Source: Planctomycetota bacterium (GTDB taxonomy: Bacteria; Planctomycetota; Planctomycetia; Gemmatales; Gemmataceae). Taken from it: 19,424 nucleotides of DNA. This document shows, piece by piece, positions 1 to 7,769 of the stretch. Each line of letters begins with the position of its first letter. Position 1 is the stretch's first letter. Made by a program: the position numbers and the translations under genes. Under the pieces are notes generated by a model. That model was not told the origin of the DNA and ran no database searches. It was given only the letters and a program-made list of their open reading frames with translations. The stretch lies in assembly GCA_018970845.1 (NCBI GenBank), contig JAGWVO010000018.1, forward strand, positions 1-19,424, given 5' to 3'.

Positions 1-1985
1 ACGATGATGAAGAACCTGAGGCCGCGCAGTTCGCGCCTGACGCGCTGGCGGTCCGCCCGGGTGCTGAGGTTCCCCAGCCACGCGGCGATGGGGTCGACGA
101 GAAAGTGCATCACCACATAGGCGAGCCAAAGCGCGCCGATCGCCATGGCGATGCCGATCACCTGCCACATGGCCAGATAACCGGGCTGCCAGCGGATCGA
201 CTCGGGCATGTGCCACCGGATCCAAACGCCGGGCTGCCAGCGCAGCGACACGGGCATGTGCCACCGGATCCACAGGCCGGGGGTGAGGAGAAAGTTCGGG
301 TTGCGGTTGGGGCTGTCCTCGAGGTCGTCGGGCGTGGCCAAGTCCTGCATCAGGGCGATCGCCTGGTCGAGTCCCGCGACGGTGCCGTCGGTGAACCGCC
401 AGCCGGCGTCAAGCTGGTCGGCGCGCCTTGAAAGGGCGATGCGCCCGAGCGGGCCGCGGTGCCACAGGTAGCGGGGGCCGTCGGTCTCCGAGGGGATCTC
501 GTGGAAGTAGACCCGGCCGACGCGGTCGATGACGAGCTTGAGCTTGGCGGCCAATACCGGGCCGAGGTTGGCGCGCGCCGAAACCGGGATGTCGCTCAGG
601 TCGAGGCATTGCGCCGCCGCCGACAGGTGGTTGTCGTTCATCGCCCGCAGGAAGGTGACGAATGTCTCCCGGGGGGACGAGCGGCCCGCGCTCAATTCCG
701 CCGGGCCCCGTTCCGCCGAGGTCAGGGAGTCGTACATCGCCTGGATGCGGAGCACCGATTCCCGGTCGAAGCACCATCTGCCATCGGGCCTCCGGGATAT
801 CCGGATCCTCAACTGCTTGTCGGCGAGCGTCACCGGCGGGGAGGACCACCGGTCGTCGATGTCCGCCAGCACCGGCTTGATCTTGCGCAGCAGCACCTCC
901 AGCTTTTCGGCGAGACGGGGCCCCACCCTCCTGGCCTCGTCGGCGGGCAGGTAGGAAAGGTCGAGCATCTCCGCCGCCTTCTCGAGGTAGGTGTCGTCGT
1001 GCTCGGCCTCGTCGATGGCGCGCAGGAACGCCTGCAGGAGATACCTCGGGGAGGAAACATTCCTGTCGAGCTCGGGCGGGGCCTTCTGGTTGGCGGTCTT
1101 TTCCAGGGGGGCGATCACCATGCCGAGGGTGGTCCAGCGCGGATCCACCGGCCTGTCCTTCACCTTCGCGTACAGTTCCTCGATCTGGCCGACGCAGATG
1201 GCGCTGAAGGCCCAGCGGTCTTGCTGGCCCTCCGATTCCACCCGCTCGGCGACCACGAAGCCCTCGAGGCCCGCGTACCACAGGTAGGGCGGCCTCGACG
1301 GGTCGACCGGAATGTCCTGGGAAAAGACGAACCCGACCCGCTGGATCGCCAGTCCGAGCATCCAGGCCAGGCGGGTTCCATTGGCCTTGCGGTTTTCGGG
1401 CGGCAGCAGCGAAAGGTCGAGGCACTGCGCGGCGGATTCATAGTCCTGGGCCAACAGTCGCTTGAAGAAGGTCTCGAAGAGTTGGGTCGGGTCGCCCAGG
1501 CCCTCGACCAGCTTGCCGCGGTCGGCCTCGAACTGCTTCCAGTTGCGGATCAGGTCCTGGTGCAAGGCGGGCACGCCCATGATCGTGGCGCGGTCGAACC
1601 GCCATTTTCCGTCGGCGCCCCTGGAAAGCGAGACGCGGTGGCCGTCCTTCGAGTAAATCAGCGAGGTGTCGCCCGTCGTGCCTGTGGTGGCCCTGACGAA
1701 GGGCGGCGAGATGATGTCGAGCGACTCGATGAGCATGGCCACCAGGGTGCGCACCTCGTCGGGCCTGGCGCCCTCGGGGAAGTCGCACATGGTGATCGCG
1801 GCGATCATGGAGCCGCGAACATTGCGTCGGATCCCCTCGGCGGCGAACGAGAAGCTTTCCAGCGCCGAGCGCGGGGTGGAGAGGTCGGCGGGAAACAGCG
1901 CCGTGGGTGGCGATATCCCTTGGGGCGCCGGTTGCGCCGCCATCAATCCGAGTGAAATCCATGCGGCCGCCAGCGAATGCGACAT
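1..1985 (-). CDS. Large repeat-containing membrane protein, N-terminal 661 aa; possible MscS-type mechanosensitive channel (3' end outside window)
   Basis: This frame is open from an ATG at 1985 to the left edge, so the C-terminus is missing. Residues 1-18 form a short hydrophobic leader. Four degenerate repeats of about 110 aa follow, at roughly 38-145, 166-275, 312-420 and 437-548. Each begins with an (S/T)PR...F(L/F)xA helix, and three contain a CLDLS- or MLDLS-like motif (189-192, 341-344, 461-464). Several end in a 'GxWRFD'-type strand (127-131, 402-407, 528-532). A 16-aa tandem repeat lies at about 570-601 and a strong transmembrane segment at about 603-630, followed by a basic stretch rich in Arg. 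Repeats of this kind ahead of a channel domain are known to me from planctomycete MscS-family proteins, but the diagnostic pore region is outside the window, so the channel call is inference. AGGA lies 9 nt before the ATG. The gene starts 19 nt after the PLD gene, so the two are probably cotranscribed. An alternative is a membrane protein of unknown function. Confidence 0.82.
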   Translation of the reverse strand, partial: MSHSLAAAWISLGLMAAQPAPQGISPPTALFPADLSTPRSALESFSFAAEGIRRNVRGSMIAAITMCDFPEGARPDEVRTLVAMLIESLDIISPPFVRATTGTTGDTSLIYSKDGHRVSLSRGADGKWRFDRATIMGVPALHQDLIRNWKQFEADRGKLVEGLGDPTQLFETFFKRLLAQDYESAAQCLDLSLLPPENRKANGTRLAWMLGLAIQRVGFVFSQDIPVDPSRPPYLWYAGLEGFVVAERVESEGQQDRWAFSAICVGQIEELYAKVKDRPVDPRWTTLGMVIAPLEKTANQKAPPELDRNVSSPRYLLQAFLRAIDEAEHDDTYLEKAAEMLDLSYLPADEARRVGPRLAEKLEVLLRKIKPVLADIDDRWSSPPVTLADKQLRIRISRRPDGRWCFDRESVLRIQAMYDSLTSAERGPAELSAGRSSPRETFVTFLRAMNDNHLSAAAQCLDLSDIPVSARANLGPVLAAKLKLVIDRVGRVYFHEIPSETDGPRYLWHRGPLGRIALSRRADQLDAGWRFTDGTVAGLDQAIALMQDLATPDDLEDSPNRNPNFLLTPGLWIRWHMPVSLRWQPGVWIRWHMPESIRWQPGYLAMWQVIGIAMAIGALWLAYVVMHFLVDPIAAWLGNLSTRADRQRVRRELRGLRFFII
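183..278 (-). repeat. 48-bp in-frame tandem duplication (two units)
   Basis: Units at 183-230 and 231-278 match at 43 of 48 positions and share an uninterrupted 22-nt block. On the minus strand each encodes a 16-residue unit with the pattern WIRWHMPxSxRWQPGx. The two copies sit directly before the transmembrane segment of the gene covering 1-1985. The period is a multiple of three and the reading frame is kept. Confidence 0.93.
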
Positions 1986-2004
1986 GGGCGTTGTTCCTGG
2001 GGCC

Positions 2005-3234
2005 TTACTTGCTGCCGGGAATCTTCGGGAAACTCGTCAGGTTGAATGGGAAGCCCGACTCGGGCTTGGGAGCCGCCGGCGCGCCGCCCGGCGGCGCGTA
2101 GCCCGCCAGGCCAGCCACCTTCTGGAACTCGCCCTCGAACTTCGACGCGATGTCGGCGTTGTGCATGATCACCATGTTCTCGTCGTTGGTGCGGTCGGCG
2201 TTGTTGCTGAAGTTGAACGACCCCGCCACCACGACCTCGCCGTCCACGATGATCACCTTGTGGTGCATGTTGCGCGGGTTGGCGTCGAGGAACACCGGCA
2301 GGCCGGCCTCCTTCATCCGCTGGTATTCCGTGTGCCCGCTCGTGGTCTGGCTTTTCTCGAAGACGCCCGCCACATGAACCCCGGCCCGCGACTTGTCGAG
2401 CATCGCCTGGCCGATGCCCGGATGCGTGAAGCTGAACGCCAAAAAGTGGATCGACTTCGTCGCCTTCTTCACCGTGTCGACGACATGCGAGGCCCCCTTG
2501 TCGTGCGTGGAGAAGTAGTTCTCGATCGGGAAGTCGCCCTTCACCTGCACGGTAGGGTTGGGAATCTGCCCGAACAGGGGCGCGCTTCCGAACTTCCTCT
2601 GCTCGAACATCCACTTGAACTTGGTGGAGTAGTTGTCCGCCAAGCGGGAGTTCTGGATGTAGATGCCGTTGTTGTTGTTGCGGTAGGCGCAGTTCTCGGT
2701 GAAGTTCATCGACCCGGTCCAGACGGCCTTGCCGTCGAACACCATGAACTTGTTGTGCATGAGCGCGCTGGGTCGCTGGTCATCCACCACCGGGACATTG
2801 ACGGCCCTCAGGGCCAACACGCCGCTCTCGCCGATGTAGTCGGTCTCGGTGACCAGCCTCACCTTCACGCCGCGCTGCACGGCCTTGGTGAGCGCCGCGG
2901 TGATGAGCTTGTTGTCCAGCTCGAAGCAGCAGACATCGATGGTCTGCTGCGCCGCGTCGATGTAGCCGCAGAGCATGCTGGCGGGGTCGCCCGCGGCGGG
3001 CCCGTTGTTCTCGGGCTTGGTGAAGTACACGCGCACGGGCTGGTCGTTCTGGTTGTCGGCCGCCTGGCCCAACCCCGCCTCGCCCTGGAGCACCGCGACT
3101 TCCTTCTGCACCTGCTTGGCGCCCCAGACGAGCCACTGGATCTGCTCGCTCGAGAGGTACCCGGTGCCGCCGGCGCCCAGGGCCACCAGCGACCAGATCC
3201 ATCCGAACATTCCCTTTCTCTTCCTTCGCGCCAT
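2005..3234 (-). CDS. Membrane-anchored phospholipase D-fold protein with two HKD motifs
   Basis: The 409-aa product starts at the ATG at 3234, which has an AGGGAGG ribosome-binding site just upstream. A longer in-frame start at 3348 would run into the preceding gene and is less likely. The N-terminus is very basic (MARRKRK) and is followed by a hydrophobic segment at about 9-27. By the positive-inside rule this predicts a signal anchor with the enzyme on the outer face. Two PLD active-site motifs of the form HxKxxxxD are intact: H160/K162/D167 and H324/K326/D331. Each is followed by a G-S-x-N-F block (174-178, 338-342) typical of the Nuc/cardiolipin-synthase-like PLD superfamily. Members cleave or transfer phosphodiester bonds in phospholipids or nucleic acids; the substrate cannot be read from the sequence. 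The gene lies between a small unknown gene (38-nt gap) and a repeat-rich membrane protein (19-nt gap), all on one strand. Confidence 0.93.
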   Translation of the reverse strand: MARRKRKGMFGWIWSLVALGAGGTGYLSSEQIQWLVWGAKQVQKEVAVLQGEAGLGQAADNQNDQPVRVYFTKPENNGPAAGDPASMLCGYIDAAQQTIDVCCFELDNKLITAALTKAVQRGVKVRLVTETDYIGESGVLALRAVNVPVVDDQRPSALMHNKFMVFDGKAVWTGSMNFTENCAYRNNNNGIYIQNSRLADNYSTKFKWMFEQRKFGSAPLFGQIPNPTVQVKGDFPIENYFSTHDKGASHVVDTVKKATKSIHFLAFSFTHPGIGQAMLDKSRAGVHVAGVFEKSQTTSGHTEYQRMKEAGLPVFLDANPRNMHHKVIIVDGEVVVAGSFNFSNNADRTNDENMVIMHNADIASKFEGEFQKVAGLAGYAPPGGAPAAPKPESGFPFNLTSFPKIPGSK

Positions 3235-3272
3235 GGGGCCTCCCTGCCCTTTCGTTGGCCAACCCGGTTTGT

Positions 3273-3605
3273 TCAGCCGGAAAGCTTGTCCTTGAGCTTG
3301 CCGATCAGTTCCGCCGCCGACGCCGCGCCCCCGGCCGGCCAAGCCCATCCCTGGGCCTGGGCCATCGCGCGCGCCGCGTCGGGGTCGCCGTCCTGCAGCT
3401 TGGCCGCGATGCGCGCCAAGGCCCTTCCGCTGGTGCGCGCCGCCGCCACGCGCGTTTCCGCCTGGTTCTGCGTCGAGCAGGCGGAAACGATGCGCCGCAC
3501 GGCCTCGGACAACTCGCGGACCAGGCTCGAGGCGCCTTCCTCGTCGAGGTCTCCGGTGAGTCCCTCGTCCTCGGTCACAAGTTCAATGAACGGCTGCGGA
3601 TCCAT
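3273..3605 (-). CDS. Hypothetical 110-aa helical protein
   Basis: I do not recognise this family. I place the start at the ATG at 3605 (protein begins MDPQPFIELV). An upstream start at 3776 would add a Pro/Arg-rich stretch that looks non-coding. The product has an acidic N-terminal third (TEDEGLTGDLDEEG, about residues 11-24) and a helical, Ala/Arg-rich middle (about 25-70). The C-terminal part is Ala- and Gly-rich and ends in a Lys-rich helix (LIGKLKDKLSG). There is one cysteine, and no signal peptide or membrane segment is apparent. It is the first gene of the minus-strand run leading into the PLD-fold protein 38 nt downstream, and it faces the M48 peptidase gene across a 303-bp spacer. It may be a small soluble partner of the two membrane proteins, but nothing in the sequence proves that. 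Confidence 0.68.
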   Translation of the reverse strand: MDPQPFIELVTEDEGLTGDLDEEGASSLVRELSEAVRRIVSACSTQNQAETRVAAARTSGRALARIAAKLQDGDPDAARAMAQAQGWAWPAGGAASAAELIGKLKDKLSG

Positions 3606-3828
3606 GGACCGGCCACCCCATTCCCGTGGTTCTGGGGCCGGCCATAACCAAGCCGGAAGCCAAAAGTCCACCCGAATCGCGGCCCGCCGGGGGTTTGGCC
3701 TCCGGCATCGCGGGGTTGGGGCGCGCGGAGCAGGTTTGCCGGTTGGCCAAGGTCGGGAACCGGCGCACCGGACCAATCATCGTGTTGGCCGAATGGGAAG
3801 CCCTCCAGCCCGGCGCGAACCATGAGTG

Positions 3829-3851
3829 CAATCATGCCAACCTCATGATTG
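3829..3851. promoter_or_regulatory. Perfect 8-bp inverted repeat, candidate operator
   Basis: CAATCATG at 3829-3836 is exactly complementary to CATGATTG at 3844-3851, with a 7-nt centre. A further copy of the left arm, ACCAATCAT, lies at 3772-3780 and pairs perfectly with ATGATTGGT at 3845-3853. There is no T-run, so a terminator is unlikely. Its location in the divergent spacer suggests a regulator-binding site, but no regulator gene is nearby. Confidence 0.35.
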
Positions 3852-3860
3852 GTTCCTAAA

Positions 3861-3880
3861 TTGGCGGAAAGATTCGCCAA
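3861..3880 (+). promoter_or_regulatory. Short hairpin upstream of the M48 gene
   Basis: TTGGCG (3861-3866) pairs perfectly with CGCCAA (3875-3880) around an 8-nt loop. It sits just before a purine-rich AAGGAGGG stretch (about 3879-3886) and 28 nt before the chosen ATG. If transcribed it would lie in the 5' leader. The stem is only 6 bp, so its role is uncertain. Confidence 0.3.
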
Positions 3881-3908
3881 GGAGGGCCAACTCGGAGTTG
3901 AACCGGCC

Positions 3909-6341
3909 ATGCCCATCCCCGTCAGTTGCGATTGCGGAAAAAAGCTCAACGCGCCCGATGCGATGGCCGGAAAACGGGCCAAGTGCCCGGGCTGCCAGCG
4001 GCCGCTTTTGATTCCCGAGGCGCTCGAGGTGATTGATGAGGGGCTGGAAGTGGTGGCGAGTCCACCGGCGGTTCCGCCACGGCCCGGCCCGTCGGCGCGC
4101 AACGCCCCGGGAGCGGGTGCCCCCCCGCGCCGTGAGGATGTGCCGGCACGGATCGGCTCGGCCTTCACCGCCGCGAAGATCGAACCGGTGAGGCAACCGC
4201 TGGGATACAGGGTTTCCGCCCTGGTTGTCGCCTTCCTGATGGTGCTGCTGCCGCTCATCTACCTGGCGATGATCGTCGGTGTCGCTGGCTTGGTGTGGTG
4301 GCACACCACATCCAACACCTGGCTCCTTGGCGGCGGCGTGGGCGGCACCCGCAACAGCGGCAAGGCGATGATCTTCAGCCTGCTGCTCTACATCACCCCG
4401 ATGGTCGCCGGCGGGATCATGATTCTCTTCATGCTCAAGCCGCTGTTCGCGCGGGCCGCGCCCAAGCCGGGATGGCGGTCGCTCAAGGACGGCGAGGAAC
4501 CGGTCCTGTTCGACTTCGTCGAGCGCATCTGCGCCGCCGTGGGTTCCCCCAAGCCGCGGCGAATCGACATCGACAACGAGGTCAACGCCTCGGCCAGTTT
4601 CCGCAGCGGCTGGCTCAGCTTCTTCGGCAACGACCTCGTCCTGACGATCGGCATGCCGCTGGCCGCCGGCCTCACCATGCGGCAGTTCGGAGGGGTGCTG
4701 GCCCATGAATTCGGCCACTTCTCCCAGGGCGCGGGCATGCGCCTCACCTTCGTCATCCGCTCCGTCAACTTCTGGTTCCAGCGGGTGGTCCATGAGCGCG
4801 ATGAGTGGGATGAATGGTTGCTGGCGTGGTCGTCATCGCTCGATATCCGCATCGGCTGGGTGCTTTATGTGGCCAGGGCCTGCGTGTGGCTGTCGCGAGG
4901 GGTGCTGTGGCTGCTGATGATGGTCGGGCATTTTTTCAGCGGCGTGCTGATGCGCCAGATGGAATTCGACGCCGACCGCCATGAGGCCCGGTTTGCCGGC
5001 AGCGACACCTTCGCCTCGACGGCCCGGCAACTGAGGCTGCTGGGAATCGCCAACGGCGGCGCCATGTCCGACCTCGCCGACTTCTACCGGGAAGGCCGCC
5101 TCTGCGATGACATGCCCACCCTCATCATGCACAACGCCGGCCAGTTGCCGGCCAGTGTGAAGGAGGGCATCGACAAGGAAATCGGGGAATCCCGGACAGG
5201 ATTCTTCGACACCCACCCCGCCGACAGCGCCCGCATCGCCAACGCCGAGCGGGAGGAGGCGGAAGGCATCTTCCGGCTGGAATGGCCCGCCGCGCTCCTG
5301 TTCAGGGATTTCAGCGCTCGCGCGAGGGAGGTGACACTCGACTTCTACAGGCAGGTCTTGGGCGACAAGCTCGATGAATCGGACATCCATCCCGTCAGCG
5401 AACTCATGGACCGCCAGAAGGCCGAGCAGGAATCAATCAAGGCGCTCAAGAGGTTCCACCAATCGGCGCCGCTGTTGCACCGGCAACTTCCCGAACCGAG
5501 GGAGATATCCAGGGCGGTGACCGACGCGGCGGCGGTTGCCGACCGCCTGGGCAAGGCGCGCGCCCTGGCCCAGAAACATGTTCCCTCTTACTTGGCGGTT
5601 CGCAAGACCTACGAACAATCCCACGACATCCTCATCGAGGCGGGAATCGCCGGCGTGTTGCTCGATGTGGGACTGCCCGTTGGCAAGGGCGACTTCAAGC
5701 GCAACCTGTCCACCCGGAAGGCGGCCTCCGATGAACAGGCCAAGGCGACGGCCGACCGTGAAAACTTGGCGGCCCAGATGTCGCCGTTTGAGACAGCCAA
5801 CGCCGCCAGGCTTTATTCGGCGGTCCGCCTGGCGCAAACGCCCGAATACGCGCCCGATGTGGCATCGGCCGGTTTCAAGGGTGATGAAATATCCAGGTTG
5901 GCCGGCCTGCTCGTGGAGATATCCGAGGCCGTGCCAAACCTCCTGTCGCTCTGGGACGACAAGCTGGCCCTCGAAAGGCTCGCCTCCTTCTTCGAGAATC
6001 ACGCCAATTCCAACGACAAGCTGGTGCCCCGGTTCAAGGAAATCGTGGGGGTGATGCGCGGGAAAATCGCAGCCATCCAGGAGGCGTTCAAGGCCCATCC
6101 CTACCCGTTCGACCACGCCAACAAGAATCTTTCCATTGGCGAATACCTCGTGAAGGAGTTGCCGGCCGAGGATGAGGCCGGAGAGATCCACTCGGCCGCC
6201 GAGAAGGCCGTGGACTACTTCGCGAACCTCCACGCCCGCGTCCTGGGGCGCTTGTGCCAGGCCGCCGAGGTCGTGGAGACAAGGCTTGGCTTCAAGCCCC
6301 TGCCCGACCCCGCCGAGGATTCGGGCCAGGAGGCGGGCTGA
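3909..6341 (+). CDS. Zinc-ribbon / M48-family metallopeptidase, integral membrane
   Basis: The 810-aa product starts at the ATG at 3909, with GGAG 11 nt upstream. An in-frame start at 3849 would add 20 residues and overlap the hairpin, so I prefer the shorter form. Residues 7-29 form a zinc-ribbon-like knuckle: C7xC9 followed 17 residues later by C26xxC29. A Pro-rich linker follows at about 51-80. Two transmembrane segments lie at about 101-130 and 152-180. The M48 zinc site is complete: HEFGH at 266-270 and the third-ligand motif ExxAD at 352-356. Further hydrophobic segments at about 314-345 lie between them, as expected for the Ste24/HtpX clan. The C-terminal half (about 400-810) is helical, without a domain I can name. 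M48 enzymes of this kind cleave membrane or misfolded proteins on the cytoplasmic face. It is transcribed alone and converges on the TIGR03067 gene. Confidence 0.93.
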   Translation: MPIPVSCDCGKKLNAPDAMAGKRAKCPGCQRPLLIPEALEVIDEGLEVVASPPAVPPRPGPSARNAPGAGAPPRREDVPARIGSAFTAAKIEPVRQPLGYRVSALVVAFLMVLLPLIYLAMIVGVAGLVWWHTTSNTWLLGGGVGGTRNSGKAMIFSLLLYITPMVAGGIMILFMLKPLFARAAPKPGWRSLKDGEEPVLFDFVERICAAVGSPKPRRIDIDNEVNASASFRSGWLSFFGNDLVLTIGMPLAAGLTMRQFGGVLAHEFGHFSQGAGMRLTFVIRSVNFWFQRVVHERDEWDEWLLAWSSSLDIRIGWVLYVARACVWLSRGVLWLLMMVGHFFSGVLMRQMEFDADRHEARFAGSDTFASTARQLRLLGIANGGAMSDLADFYREGRLCDDMPTLIMHNAGQLPASVKEGIDKEIGESRTGFFDTHPADSARIANAEREEAEGIFRLEWPAALLFRDFSARAREVTLDFYRQVLGDKLDESDIHPVSELMDRQKAEQESIKALKRFHQSAPLLHRQLPEPREISRAVTDAAAVADRLGKARALAQKHVPSYLAVRKTYEQSHDILIEAGIAGVLLDVGLPVGKGDFKRNLSTRKAASDEQAKATADRENLAAQMSPFETANAARLYSAVRLAQTPEYAPDVASAGFKGDEISRLAGLLVEISEAVPNLLSLWDDKLALERLASFFENHANSNDKLVPRFKEIVGVMRGKIAAIQEAFKAHPYPFDHANKNLSIGEYLVKELPAEDEAGEIHSAAEKAVDYFANLHARVLGRLCQAAEVVETRLGFKPLPDPAEDSGQEAG

Positions 6342-6371
6342 CGCGTCGCGATGGCTGGATGGAACGCCTGA

Positions 6372-6408
6372 GCCGCCAAGGGAAGCGCCCCGCGCGCGCC
6401 ATGGCGGC
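6372..6408. terminator. Candidate bidirectional terminator hairpin between convergent genes
   Basis: GCCGCC (6372-6377) pairs with GGCGGC (6403-6408) around a very GC-rich 25-nt loop. It lies in the 67-bp gap between the M48 stop (6341) and the convergent gene ending at 6409. On the plus strand only a weak T-containing stretch follows, so intrinsic termination is uncertain. Confidence 0.25.
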
Positions 6409-6843
6409 CTAATCTTTCCTGCGTATGAGCACCGCCTGCACCGTCTGCTCGGAACCCGCCTTCTCGAACCCGGCGGGCCGTTCCTTGCCCCCGCCCACAT
6501 GGATGCAAATGAACAGCCTGTCGCCCTCGATGCGGTAGATGCCCTCGCGCGAGTTGGGCTTGCCGTCGCCGTTGGGCAAATCGAGGTCGATCAGTTTCGG
6601 ATTCACCGCAGGATCGATGAGCGTGACAACCACGGGCTTGTCGTTGTTGGCGATCTTCCACTTCGTTCCCTTGATGGCGATCACGGGCCGGTTCGCGGGA
6701 TCGTTGGGGCTCACGAGGGTCATCTGGCCCTCGGCGTCGATGCGCTCAAGGTGCCACTCCCCTTCCAGCGCCTTGAGTTCCTTCATGCCGGCTTCCGAAA
6801 TCGGTTCGGCGGCCAAGGCGAGCAACGACGCGAGCAGCAGCAT
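6409..6843 (-). CDS. TIGR03067-domain secreted protein
   Basis: The 144-aa product starts at the ATG at 6843, with GGAGG 7 nt upstream; a longer frame from 6942 would overlap the TIM-barrel gene. Residues 1-12 are hydrophobic and Leu/Ala-rich, followed by Glu-Pro, giving a likely Sec-type signal with export. The body follows the pattern of the TIGR03067 family, which is expanded in Gemmata-like planctomycetes. It has an LxGEWxLE start (about 26-33), a middle strand set including a WKI segment and a KLIDLDLPNG segment, then GIYRIEGDRLFIC and a terminal ERPxxFE block. The biochemical role of the family is unknown. It is the last gene of the sulfatase/TIM-barrel unit, starting 20 nt after the previous stop. 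Confidence 0.88.
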   Translation of the reverse strand: MLLLASLLALAAEPISEAGMKELKALEGEWHLERIDAEGQMTLVSPNDPANRPVIAIKGTKWKIANNDKPVVVTLIDPAVNPKLIDLDLPNGDGKPNSREGIYRIEGDRLFICIHVGGGKERPAGFEKAGSEQTVQAVLIRRKD

Positions 6844-6863
6844 GGCAAAACCTCCCGGGCGAC

Positions 6864-7754
6864 CTAGGCTTCCAGCGCCCGCACGGCCTCGGCCAAGCCG
6901 GCGGCGGGGTCGCGGGTGGGGATGAACTCGTGGCCCACCCATCCCCGGTAACCTAGCCTGTCGAGTGCCCGACCGATGGCGGCATATCCGATTTCCTGAT
7001 TGGAATCGAGTTCACCCCGGCCCGGGTTTCCCGCCGTGTGGACATGCCCGATGACATCCTTGAGCGCCTCCAGCCGGCGCACCACATCCCCGTGCATGAT
7101 TTGCACATGGTAGACATCGAACAGGATCTTGAGCCGTGGCGATCCGACCTCGCGCACCAGCGACGCCACCCAGTCGATGTCATCCCCCTGGTAGCCGGGG
7201 TGGCCCTTCATTGGATGATCGGAAACCCGCGAGTTGAGGTGCTCGATGCAGACCGTCACGCCGACCTTCTCGGCGTGGCGCGCCAGCATTTTCCATCCCT
7301 CCACGCACGACCGGGCGGCCTCGTCCCGTGGAATCGTTCCGCTCTTGGGATCCGAGGCGTCGCGGTACTGGAAGCCCACGAAACCGATCGATGACTTGAT
7401 CCCTTCCGCGGCGCACTTGTCGAGCATGGAGGTTGACTTGGCCAGCAACTCGGCGTGAAGCGCCTTGTTGTTCCAAGCCCGCATGAATGATTGCGCCGTC
7501 CCAGAAGGGCCGATGGCGCACGACATGCCGTTTTTCGCCAAGGTTGGCCAGTCGTCGGGGCCCACCAGCTCGACCGAAGCGCATCCCGCCGCCTTGGCTT
7601 TCTTGCACAGGGTGTCGATGTCCCACTTCTCCCCGTGGGAACGGAAGCACCAGCCCACCACCGAGTGTTTCAGCTTCAGCTTGGCGGGCGGTGCCGCCGC
7701 TCCCGCGGCCAGGCAGGCCCCCGCTGACAGGGCCAAAGCGTCGCGCCGATGCAT
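6864..7754 (-). CDS. Hydroxypyruvate-isomerase-like TIM-barrel protein with Tat-like leader
   Basis: The 296-aa product belongs to the sugar phosphate isomerase/epimerase (xylose-isomerase-like) TIM-barrel group. The leader begins MHRRDALALS with an Ala-rich core to about residue 22. This looks like the short twin-arginine signals common on planctomycete secreted enzymes, so export is likely. The conserved metal and catalytic ligands can be placed: E171 (IEHLN), D213 (LFDVYH), H239 (GHVHTAGNPGR) and E276 (GHEFIP). That set is typical of hydroxypyruvate isomerase and related 3-keto or ketose epimerases. The actual substrate is unknown; a role on sugars released by the sulfatase encoded 15 nt upstream is inference. 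GGAG lies 7 nt before the ATG. The TIGR03067 gene follows after 20 nt. Confidence 0.92.
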   Translation of the reverse strand: MHRRDALALSAGACLAAGAAAPPAKLKLKHSVVGWCFRSHGEKWDIDTLCKKAKAAGCASVELVGPDDWPTLAKNGMSCAIGPSGTAQSFMRAWNNKALHAELLAKSTSMLDKCAAEGIKSSIGFVGFQYRDASDPKSGTIPRDEAARSCVEGWKMLARHAEKVGVTVCIEHLNSRVSDHPMKGHPGYQGDDIDWVASLVREVGSPRLKILFDVYHVQIMHGDVVRRLEALKDVIGHVHTAGNPGRGELDSNQEIGYAAIGRALDRLGYRGWVGHEFIPTRDPAAGLAEAVRALEA

Positions 7755-7769
7755 GGGTGGTCTCCGTTG

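Larger units (their letters stand above)
3606..3908. promoter_or_regulatory. Divergent intergenic spacer (303 bp)
   Basis: This is the only gene-free stretch of about 300 bp. It separates the minus-strand run starting at 3605 from the plus-strand M48 gene at 3909, so it should hold promoters for both. I cannot identify convincing -35/-10 boxes. It contains three copies of a CAATCAT-type motif (3774-3780 and 3829-3835 on plus; 3845-3851 on minus) and a perfect hairpin at 3861-3880. Short open frames cross it in several directions, but none has a good ribosome-binding site or a recognisable product. Confidence 0.6.

Noticed and set aside
409..1962. Minus-strand frames at 409-1425 and 1438-1962
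   Set aside because: They are out of frame with the continuous 661-codon frame that carries the repeats and transmembrane segment, and they are Arg/Gly/Pro-rich.
459..3825. Two long plus-strand frames (459-1955 and 1666-3825)
   Set aside because: Both are opposite the repeat membrane protein and the PLD gene. The minus-strand frames carry repeats, HKD motifs and ribosome-binding sites; the plus-strand products are low-complexity.
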